64,000 nucleotides of DNA from Faecalibacterium prausnitzii (lineage in GTDB: Bacteria > Bacillota > Clostridia > Oscillospirales > Ruminococcaceae), in assembly GCF_019967995.1 (NCBI RefSeq), contig NZ_CP065377.1, positions 2,542,001 through 2,606,000 of the forward strand, given 5' to 3'. The notes under the pieces were generated by a model. That model saw only the letters and a program-made list of their open reading frames with translations, searched no databases and had not been told where the DNA came from. The position numbers and the translations under genes were made by a program. Positions 27,016 to 34,474 of this stretch are shown here, piece after piece. Positions within the stretch are counted from its first letter, which is position 1, and every line of letters starts with the position of its first letter.

Positions 27016-27746
27016 GCGGCACCTCCTTTCCAGAACGCCAGTTCCTGCCGCCCCGCAGCGCTCAGGTAGACCTGGGTGCGCTCCATCTGCTGCAGGATGC
27101 TCCGCACTTCGGCACCGCTTTTCCGGGCGGCGGCGCTGCGCAGCCGCAGCAGCCAGGGCGTTTCCCGCACCGGCCAGCGGCGGACCAGCTCTTCGAGCGT
27201 CTGCTCCGCAGCCTTGTATTCCTGCAATTGCAGCTGCACCTCTGCCAACCGGCAGCCGAGGCTGTAGCCCTCCTCTCTGGGGCTGTCGGCCAGCTGCAGC
27301 TTGAGCAGCCGCTCCAGCTGTCGGCGCTGCAGTTCGGCTGCGCGGCCCTGCGCCAGCCCCAGCTTCAGCGAGCGTTCCAGCGCGTTGGCGTAAGCCGCCA
27401 GCACCTCCCGGTCATTCGGGTCGTCGGCAAAGCGGCGGGCGTCCTGCTGCAAGGCAAGGTCCGCCTGCTTGGAGATCTGTGCCATGGCCGTGGCCGCGTA
27501 GTGCACCACCTCGCTGTCGTCGTTCATGCGGGCCTGCTGCAGCAGGTCGTAATACTGCACCGGGTCCTCTGTGAGCACCGACAGGATCAGCTTCCGCCGC
27601 TGCTCGGCGGTGTCCAGGATCAGTGCCTCTTCCAGCGGCACCGTTGCCGCCGTGCCGGCCCGGTCTTCGACCCGGATGCTGCGGTGGAGCTCATCGTCTA
27701 CCCGCAGTTTTTCCACAAGGTCTGCGTGCAGTCCGTTCCGTCTCAT
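27012..27746 (-). CDS. pelE: PelE-like TPR/HEAT helical-repeat protein
   Basis: 244 residues, almost entirely helical. DPVQYYDLLQQARMNDDSEV and VHYAATAMAQISKQADL match the conserved centre of PelE, followed by TPR-like repeats (RLAEVQLQLQEYKAAEQTLEEL). Pseudomonas PelE has two N-terminal membrane helices; this one lacks them, so it would be cytosolic or membrane-recruited through the PelD-like partner. Start at ATG 27746 overlaps the upstream stop (ATGA). The longer frame through the upstream gene is a shadow. Confidence 0.75.
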   Translation of the reverse strand: MRRNGLHADLVEKLRVDDELHRSIRVEDRAGTAATVPLEEALILDTAEQRRKLILSVLTEDPVQYYDLLQQARMNDDSEVVHYAATAMAQISKQADLALQQDARRFADDPNDREVLAAYANALERSLKLGLAQGRAAELQRRQLERLLKLQLADSPREEGYSLGCRLAEVQLQLQEYKAAEQTLEELVRRWPVRETPWLLRLRSAAARKSGAEVRSILQQMERTQVYLSAAGRQELAFWKGGAA

Positions 27747-29512
27747 ACCCGCACCTCCTGCTTTGCTGCGGGCTTCGTTCCGGCCCGCACCATGGCCGTT
27801 TCGGCCAGCCCGCAGAGGATGCGGAACATGTTCTGGTAATAGAGCGACATCTGCTCCCCTGCCGCATCGTGCAGCAGGATCAGCGCCCGCAGCTCCCCGT
27901 TTTCCCGCACGGCCGCGCCGAACATGGGCAGGCCGGGCGTCAGTTCCCGGTTCACCCACAGCCCGTCCTGCTCGATGCCACGCAGCACCGGGCCAAGGCC
28001 CGTGCCTTCCAACAATTGCGGGCAGCGGGCGGCAAAGTCCGCGCTGCAGGCGGCCCGCCGGGCCAGATGCCGCCGGGCGTCCACGCGGTAGACCGCCGCG
28101 CTGTGATTTTCGAGCACATCTTCCAGCACCTCCACGATCTTCCGGGGCAGCTCCTGCGCCGGGGCCGCGTCCAGTGCTTTGGTCACGGCATACACCTTGC
28201 CGAAGCTGTCTCTCCGGCCCAGGATCTGCCGCCGGAACGAGCGCTTGTCCTCCAATGTATCCTGATACAGCTGCCGCACGAACCGCAGCCGCTCTTCCAG
28301 CAGTTTCCGCTCCTCCTCGGCAAAGCGGAGGTCCTCGGCGCTGCGCAGCTGCACATAGCCGCACACCGCCCCCACCACGAAATACACGAGGAAGGCCAGC
28401 CAGTTGGACGGCTCGTAGAAGAGCAGCAGCGGCGACGCGCCCTCTGCCCAATAGCCCGCCGCCAGCGAGAGCGACGCCAGAAACGCCGCCGCCACGCCTG
28501 CGTTCAGGCCGTAGACATCGGCGATGAGCACGATGAACGCCAGCCGGAAATCCACCACCCGGAACTGCGCCTGGGTGCTGGTCATCCGCACCAGCAGTTC
28601 GGATACGCCCCAGGCCCCCAGCAGTTCCAGCACCGGGGCCAGCAGCTGGTGCCGCACGGCAAAGCCGCTGAGCCGTTCCGGCCATTTTTTGCGGCGGGGC
28701 TGCTTTTCCTGCCGGAAGAATCGGGGCAGGTCGTCCAGCAGGTCGTACCGGGGGAACCACCCATACGCCCGGCGCAGCTGGCCGTCGTCGGGCGGGTACT
28801 CCCGGACAAGGTCGCTGCCGTAGGTCACGGTCAGGCCGGGGCAGAGGGCTTTCCACGCCTCGCCCAGCTGCTCATAGTTCCAGTGGAAGACCACCGGGGC
28901 GGTCAGGCTCTCCCACTCCGGAGTCCAGTTGTCGAACACCCGCAGCACCAGCTCGGACAGGTCTTCCATGCACAGAGCCGCCACCGGGGCAAGGGCCTGC
29001 TCTTCAAAATGCAGTTCCCCGCTCTTCGGGCGGGTCAGCAGCTGCGCGATGCCCACCGGCGCACCGGTGCAGTCGGTACCGTAGAGATAGGGCAGGTGCA
29101 GCACCTTGATCTGCACCCTGCTCGTCTCGGCGTAATGGCGGCAGAGAGCCTCCGCCGCCTGCGCCAGCACCGATTTGCCGATGAACGGCGTCAGCACGGC
29201 TTCCGGCCCAGCCAGATAAAGCAGCTGGCTGGGCCGCTCCCGGTTGGCCTGCAAAACACGGCGCAGGCGGTCCAGTTCGCCCTCCTGCTCGCTGTGCGGG
29301 GTCAGATACTCCGAGAAATAGACGATGCGGTCAAACTCGTAGCTGTCCACCAGCTGGCCGATGCGCTCCTTGCTGTCCAGCGTGATGGTCCGGATGCGCG
29401 GCGGGTGCGGCTGGCCCCGTGCGCAGGTAATGAGGACATGGTCCTCTGGGAACGCCATCTCCACCCAGGCAGGGGTCACGAAACAGGTGTTCCCGGTCAA
29501 TAGAATCTCCAC
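27743..29512 (-). CDS. SDR/epimerase-PelD-like fusion (membrane GAF protein)
   Basis: First gene of the operon, 589 residues. N-terminal ~300: extended-SDR fold with a degenerate nucleotide loop (LLTGNTCFV), VYFSEYLTPHSEQE, a TPFIGKSVLAQAAEAL helix where YxxxK is expected, and VLHLPYLYGTDCTG. Then ~3-4 membrane helices (~330-400), a charged coiled coil (RFAEEERKLLEERLRFVRQL) and a GAF domain (~440-585). The helices-coil-GAF order matches PelD, but the degenerate GGDEF with RxxD cyclic-di-GMP site at the PelD C-terminus is absent. GTG start with GAGGAAC upstream. Confidence 0.75.
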   Translation of the reverse strand: MEILLTGNTCFVTPAWVEMAFPEDHVLITCARGQPHPPRIRTITLDSKERIGQLVDSYEFDRIVYFSEYLTPHSEQEGELDRLRRVLQANRERPSQLLYLAGPEAVLTPFIGKSVLAQAAEALCRHYAETSRVQIKVLHLPYLYGTDCTGAPVGIAQLLTRPKSGELHFEEQALAPVAALCMEDLSELVLRVFDNWTPEWESLTAPVVFHWNYEQLGEAWKALCPGLTVTYGSDLVREYPPDDGQLRRAYGWFPRYDLLDDLPRFFRQEKQPRRKKWPERLSGFAVRHQLLAPVLELLGAWGVSELLVRMTSTQAQFRVVDFRLAFIVLIADVYGLNAGVAAAFLASLSLAAGYWAEGASPLLLFYEPSNWLAFLVYFVVGAVCGYVQLRSAEDLRFAEEERKLLEERLRFVRQLYQDTLEDKRSFRRQILGRRDSFGKVYAVTKALDAAPAQELPRKIVEVLEDVLENHSAAVYRVDARRHLARRAACSADFAARCPQLLEGTGLGPVLRGIEQDGLWVNRELTPGLPMFGAAVRENGELRALILLHDAAGEQMSLYYQNMFRILCGLAETAMVRAGTKPAAKQEVRV

Positions 29513-29583
29513 AGCAGTTCCTCACTCATCCTCAACGTTCTACCGGCCCGCCCCCTCTCCGGCAGGGGCGTTCCGCTAGGGCA

Positions 29584-29612
29584 ATTATAAGCGGTATCCG
29601 CCGCAAGGTCAA
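29584..29612 (-). promoter_or_regulatory. Promoter of the Pel-CotH-VTC operon
   Basis: Minus strand: TTGACC (29607-29612), 17-bp spacer, TATAAT (29584-29589), near consensus. The ~65-nt leader carries a CGCCCC/GGGGCG hairpin (29552-29573). No GEMM cyclic-di-GMP riboswitch core was recognised. Confidence 0.75.
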
Positions 29613-29818
29613 GCAAAAAGATGCGACAATACGCATATTTTTGTTCACTGTTTCGATTTACTTCGGATGCTTGCCCGCGCATTCTGCAGCATCCGACAGC
29701 CTTTTGGGCGCAGCATTTTCACACAAGTCGGAGGTGCACGTCTTCTTTCGGGTCGCTCCACTGCGCCGCATTTCGCCAAAATCCACATGGATTTGCAGAA
29801 ACATTAACGAACTTTATG

Positions 29819-29847
29819 TTGCGTTTGTTCCAACTTTGCTGTAAAAT
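29819..29847 (+). promoter_or_regulatory. Promoter of the solute-binding/sensor-kinase block
   Basis: TTGCGT (29819-29824), 17-bp spacer, TAAAAT (29842-29847), about 50 nt before the ATG. Back to back with the Pel promoter; ~200 nt between them (29613-29818) contain no ORF and only a small AAATCC/GGATTT palindrome (29779-29794). Confidence 0.6.
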
Positions 29848-29895
29848 GAAGAAGCGACAGTCTTGGAAATATCAGGAAACTGTGAGGACGATAGT

Positions 29896-31806
29896 ATGAT
29901 GAAAAAGCTCTCCCGCCGCTCGTTTCTACAGGCCACCGGTGTGCTGGCAGCCACGGCAGCGCTGACCGCCTGCGGCGGCAAGGCTGAAGCCGACAAGAGC
30001 AGCAGCCAGAACGGCAAAATTCAAATCACCTTTTATCTGTGGGATCGCTCCATGATGAAAGCGCTTACTCCGTGGCTGGAAGAAAAATTCCCGGAGTATG
30101 CGTTCACCTTCATTCAGGGCTTCAACACCATGGACTACTACCGCAACCTGCTGAACCGTGCGGAGCAGCTGCCGGATATCATCACCTGCCGCCGCTTCTC
30201 CCTGAACGATGCGGCACCTCTGGCAGAGCACCTGATGGACCTGAGCACTACCGAGGTCGCAGGCACCTTCTATTCCAGCTACCTGAACAACAATCAGGAG
30301 CCGGACGGTGCGATCCGCTGGCTGCCCATGTGCGCCGAGGTGGACGGCACGGCTGCCAATGTTGATCTGTTTGCGCAGTACAACATCCCCCTGCCCACCA
30401 ACTATGCCGAGTTCGTGGCGGCGATCGAGGCCTTTGAAGCGATCGGCATCAAGGGCTATCAGGCAGACTGGCGGTATGACTACACCTGTCTGGAAACCAT
30501 GCAGGGCTGCGCGATCCCGGAGCTGATGAGCCTGGAGGGCACCACATGGCGCATGAACTACGAGAGCGAGACCGAGGACGGCTCCACCGGTCTGGACGAT
30601 GTGGTATGGCCGAAGGTCTTTGAAAAATACGAGCAGTTCCTCAAGGATGTGCGGGTGCAGCCCGGTGACGACCGGTTGGAGTTGAACCCCATTGCCAAGC
30701 CTTTCTATGCGCGGCAGACCGCCATGATCCGCACCACCGCAGGCATAGCGGATGTAATGCCTGACCAGTACGGCTTTAACGCGTCTATTCTGCCCTATTT
30801 CGGCGAGACCGCCAACGATAGCTGGCTGCTGACCTACCCCATGTGTCAGGCGGCAGTTTCCAACACGGTAGCGCAGGACGAAGCGAAGCTGGCTGCTGTG
30901 CTGAAAGTGCTTGAGGCTGTGTACAGTGCAGAGGGTCAGAGCAAGATGGCGGTCGGTGCTGCCGTGCTTTCTTATAACAAGGAGGTCGATATTACCTCCT
31001 CCGCTTCTCTGGAACACGTTGCGGATATCATCAGCGCAAATCATCTGTATATGCGTCTGGCCTCCACTGAGATGTTCCGTATTTCGGAAGACGTAGGGCA
31101 CAAGATGATCACCGGCGAATACGATGCCAAGGCCGCATACGATGCGTTCAATGAGCAGCTGGTCACCCCCAGAGCAGACCCCGAAGCCGAGGTGCTGTTC
31201 ACCCAGAATACCGCATACTCCATCGACATGACCGACCACGGCAGCGCTGCGGCTTCCTCGCTGATGAACGCCCTGCGCGCCACCTACGATGCGTCTATTG
31301 CAGTCGGCTATTCGCCGCTGGTGTCCACCTCCATCTACTGCGGCGATTACAGCAAGCAGCAGCTTTTGTGGGTGATGGCCGGCAACTACGCTGTCTCGCA
31401 GGGGGAATATACCGGTGCAGAGCTGCGGCAGATGATGGAGTGGCTGGTAAACGTGAAGGACAACGGTGCAAACCCCATCCGTCACCGGAATTATATGCCC
31501 GTGACCAGCGGTATGGAATACAAGGTGACCGAATACGAACGGGGCAAGTTCCGTCTGGAAGAAGTCACCATCAACGGTGCACCGCTGGACGATACCGCCA
31601 CCTATACCGTCTTTGTGGCGGGCACGGATGTGTGGATAGAAAATGAGGCCTACTGCAACTGCCCCATGCCGGAGAACCTGAAAACCAAGCGGACGGAATA
31701 CGCCATTGAAGGGGCAGAAAGCCGCTCCTGCCTGAAGGATTCGCTGGCGGTCAGCAGGCAGTTCCCCGCCCCCTCCGAGTATCTGACCATTGTACAGGGA
31801 GAATAA
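29896..31806 (+). CDS. Lipoprotein: extracellular solute-binding domain fused to a 5'-nucleotidase C-terminal domain
   Basis: 636 residues. Tat-like RRSFLQATG plus lipobox (LTAC) make it a surface lipoprotein. Residues ~35-420 resemble family 1 sugar-type solute-binding proteins (ITFYLWDRSMMKALTPWLEE, AEQLPDIITCRRFSLNDAAP). Residues ~430-600 resemble the substrate-recognition C-terminal domain of 5'-nucleotidases (YTGAELRQMMEWLV, YMPVTSGMEYKVTEYERGKF, GAPLDDTATYTVFVAGTD). The nucleotidase catalytic metallophosphatase domain is missing. The adjoining histidine kinase starts 4 nt later, suggesting it is a sensory partner and not part of an importer. Confidence 0.75.
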   Translation: MMKKLSRRSFLQATGVLAATAALTACGGKAEADKSSSQNGKIQITFYLWDRSMMKALTPWLEEKFPEYAFTFIQGFNTMDYYRNLLNRAEQLPDIITCRRFSLNDAAPLAEHLMDLSTTEVAGTFYSSYLNNNQEPDGAIRWLPMCAEVDGTAANVDLFAQYNIPLPTNYAEFVAAIEAFEAIGIKGYQADWRYDYTCLETMQGCAIPELMSLEGTTWRMNYESETEDGSTGLDDVVWPKVFEKYEQFLKDVRVQPGDDRLELNPIAKPFYARQTAMIRTTAGIADVMPDQYGFNASILPYFGETANDSWLLTYPMCQAAVSNTVAQDEAKLAAVLKVLEAVYSAEGQSKMAVGAAVLSYNKEVDITSSASLEHVADIISANHLYMRLASTEMFRISEDVGHKMITGEYDAKAAYDAFNEQLVTPRADPEAEVLFTQNTAYSIDMTDHGSAAASSLMNALRATYDASIAVGYSPLVSTSIYCGDYSKQQLLWVMAGNYAVSQGEYTGAELRQMMEWLVNVKDNGANPIRHRNYMPVTSGMEYKVTEYERGKFRLEEVTINGAPLDDTATYTVFVAGTDVWIENEAYCNCPMPENLKTKRTEYAIEGAESRSCLKDSLAVSRQFPAPSEYLTIVQGE

Positions 31807-31810
31807 ACTC

Positions 31811-34360
31811 TTGAAGAATGAAACTAAGATGTGGTCTACGATAAAAAAACGTATCCTCGCAGTTTTAGCAGCACTGCTGCTCGGCATCGGTATTTTGACG
31901 AGCCTTGTTGTCTTTACGGATTTCATGGAGCAAACCATCTACGAGGAAAGCACGGCACACCTTACCGAGATCTACCATCAGGCAAACCAGACCCTTTACA
32001 ATAAGGTATCCTTCAACTGGGGTGTCATGCGGATGTGGACACCTTATCTGGAACGTTCGCAAAGCGATGCCGATGTCTGCTCTTTCCTTGCACAGGCAAA
32101 AGAAGAATACCAGTTTACAGACTTTTTCTTCGTCTCACGGGATGGCTCCTATATCACGCTGGACGGCGAACAGGGCTATCTCGATCTGGGACGAATGCTG
32201 TCGCAGCTGATCCTGGAGCAGCAGCCTATCGTGGCAAACTCGGTGGTCCCGGACAAGCCGGAGATCATGGTGTTTGCCGTTCCCACGGCAAAAGGCAGCT
32301 ATCAGGGCTTTGCGTACGAAGCCATTGCCGTCACCTACAACAACCGAGATCTGGTGGACTCCCTGAAGATCTCTGCCTTTGAGGGGCACGGCAGCACCTT
32401 TGCCGTGCTGCCGGATGGCCGTGTGGTACTGGACAGCAGCAGTGCGGACATGCGCGGTGTGCACAACATCCTTGCCATGCTCAAAAATTCGGCTGGTTTT
32501 ACGGACGAACAGATCACTGCCCTGCAAAAGGCTTTTGCCGCCGGGAAGAGCGGCAACCTTGAGTTTTCCATCCATGGCGTCGGCTATTACATGGTTTATG
32601 GTTCTGCCTCCTTCCAGAACTGGACGGTCCTTGGCATTGCCCCCAAAAGCATTGTGAACGCCAACATGAACCGGCTGCAATACACCACCATGGCTGTGAT
32701 GAGCGGCATCGTGGGGATGCTGGCCGTTACCGTTTTGCTGCTGATGGTACAGAGCAACCGGCAAAAGCTGCGGAAAAAGGATCAGCAGCTGCTGGCCCGT
32801 GAAGAGCTGTTCTCAAGCCTTTCTCGCAACGTGGACGATGTGTTCCTGATGATCGACACCGGCACCGGCAAGGTGGAATACATCAGCCCCAACGTCCGGC
32901 GCATTCTGGGCATCTCCCCCGAAACGGTGCAAGAGGATTTCCACGTTCTATGTTCTGCCGAGGGCGATAATTGCACATCACGGCTGGACGGTCTGATGCA
33001 GATGGAGCAGGGTACGCAGCAGGAATGGGATCGGGAGTTTATCCATCAGGAGACTGGCGAGCCACACTATATCCACGTGACCGGCTTTATCAATGAGGTA
33101 CAGGGCGCAAAAAAGTGCATCGTGGATCTGTCTGACCGCACAGGCGAGCACCAGACCACGCTGGCCGTGGAAGCCGCACTGGAAGTAGCCGAAAAGGCCA
33201 GCCAGGCCAAGACCGACTTTCTTTCCAACATGAGCCACGATATCCGCACCCCCATGAACGCCATCGTCGGGTTGACGACCCTGATGGAGAACGAGCTGGA
33301 CCAGCCGGAAAAGCTGGCCGAACACCTGCACAAGCTGGAAAGCTCCGGCCAGCTGCTGCTGGGCATCATCAACAACATTCTGGATATGAGCCGCATCGAG
33401 AGCGGCAAGACCACCCTGAGCGTTGAGCCGATGCACCTTTCCCAGCAGCTCGACCAGCTCAGCACGATGATCCGCGCACAGGCCAGCGAAAAGGCGCAGA
33501 CCTTCACCGTCTCCACCCATCTCCGGCACGAAAACCTGCTGGCCGACCCCACCCGCCTGAATCAGGTGCTGATGAACATCCTCTCCAACGCGGTCAAGTA
33601 TACCCCCTGCGGCGGGCACATCCGGTTCGAGGTCGAAGAGCTGCCCCGGAACGAGCACTACGCCAAATACAGCTTTGTGGTGCAGGATGACGGCATCGGC
33701 ATGAGCGAGGCTTACCAGAAGACCCTTTTTGACCCCTTTACCCGCGAAGAGCGCTCCGGCACCAACAAGGTGCAGGGCACCGGCCTTGGCATGGCCATCA
33801 CCAAGAACATCGTGGACCTGATGGGCGGCTCCATCAGCGTGGAGAGTGCCACCGGCAAGGGCACCCGCTTTGAGGTCGTGCTGGAATTTCCCATCGACGC
33901 CGAAGCGGACGCGGTGCCAAAGGCGCAGGCGCTTCCGGAGGAGCCGGAAGACGTCTCTCCCCTGTGCGGGATGAACTTCCTCTGCGCCGAGGACAACGCC
34001 ATCAACGCCGAGATCCTGGAGCTGCTGCTGGAATCCAAGGGCGCACACTGCAAAATTTACCCCAACGGGCAGGAGCTTGTGGATGCGTTTGTCCGCGTCA
34101 AGCCCGGCGAGTATGACATGATCCTGATGGATGTGCAGATGCCGGTGATGGACGGCCTCGAAGCCGCCCGCCGCATCCGCAGCAGCGAAAACCCGCTGGG
34201 CCGGGTCATCCCCATCCTCGCCATGACGGCAAACGCCTTCTTGGAAGATATGCAGAAGAGCAAGGAAGCCGGGATGGACGAGCATCTGTCCAAGCCCGTG
34301 GACATCGACGCGCTGGAACAGACCGTCAAGCGCTTCCGCGTTACCCCCCCCCGAAAATAA
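31811..34360 (+). CDS. Hybrid sensor histidine kinase with PAS and receiver domains
   Basis: 849 residues. TM1 ~13-36, an extracellular Cache-like region (~37-285), TM2 ~290-312, PAS (~330-440), HisKA with His476 in [15 protein letters not shown], HATPase (LNQVLMNILSNAVKYTP, DDGIGMS, GTGLGMAI) and a C-terminal receiver with Asp774 in LMDVQMPVMDG. A TTG at 31811 is chosen because AGGGAG lies 9 nt upstream within the end of the previous gene. It ends in a run of 9 Cs (34344-34352), a slippage-prone tract just before the stop. Confidence 0.88.
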   Translation: MKNETKMWSTIKKRILAVLAALLLGIGILTSLVVFTDFMEQTIYEESTAHLTEIYHQANQTLYNKVSFNWGVMRMWTPYLERSQSDADVCSFLAQAKEEYQFTDFFFVSRDGSYITLDGEQGYLDLGRMLSQLILEQQPIVANSVVPDKPEIMVFAVPTAKGSYQGFAYEAIAVTYNNRDLVDSLKISAFEGHGSTFAVLPDGRVVLDSSSADMRGVHNILAMLKNSAGFTDEQITALQKAFAAGKSGNLEFSIHGVGYYMVYGSASFQNWTVLGIAPKSIVNANMNRLQYTTMAVMSGIVGMLAVTVLLLMVQSNRQKLRKKDQQLLAREELFSSLSRNVDDVFLMIDTGTGKVEYISPNVRRILGISPETVQEDFHVLCSAEGDNCTSRLDGLMQMEQGTQQEWDREFIHQETGEPHYIHVTGFINEVQGAKKCIVDLSDRTGEHQTTLAVEAALEVAEKASQAKTDFLSNMSHDIRTPMNAIVGLTTLMENELDQPEKLAEHLHKLESSGQLLLGIINNILDMSRIESGKTTLSVEPMHLSQQLDQLSTMIRAQASEKAQTFTVSTHLRHENLLADPTRLNQVLMNILSNAVKYTPCGGHIRFEVEELPRNEHYAKYSFVVQDDGIGMSEAYQKTLFDPFTREERSGTNKVQGTGLGMAITKNIVDLMGGSISVESATGKGTRFEVVLEFPIDAEADAVPKAQALPEEPEDVSPLCGMNFLCAEDNAINAEILELLLESKGAHCKIYPNGQELVDAFVRVKPGEYDMILMDVQMPVMDGLEAARRIRSSENPLGRVIPILAMTANAFLEDMQKSKEAGMDEHLSKPVDIDALEQTVKRFRVTPPRK

Positions 34361-34409
34361 ATAGTGGAATCGCACGGTTTCGCAGATGACCGACACCCAC
34401 GACCTGGCA

Positions 34410-34440
34410 GGGCCGCCCATTTGCGGCCCAGCTCTTTTTT
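34410..34440 (+). terminator. Intrinsic terminator or attenuator between the first kinase and the GGDEF/HD-GYP gene
   Basis: GGGCCGC-CCATTT-GCGGCCC stem followed by AGCTCTTTTTT. No separate promoter was recognised in the 34 nt left before the next ATG, so downstream expression may depend on read-through. Confidence 0.75.
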
Positions 34441-34474
34441 GTGAGAGAGCAATCATGATGAATCAAAGGATTGG

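Noticed and set aside
27747..28856. N-terminal extension of the pelE reading frame into the upstream gene
   Set aside because: The extension is Arg/Pro/Gly-rich shadow of the SDR-PelD gene; ATG 27746 with ATGA overlap is the credible start.
29513..29577. Possible GEMM (cyclic-di-GMP) riboswitch in the Pel leader
   Set aside because: Only a simple GC hairpin is present; the leader is too short and lacks the conserved GEMM core.
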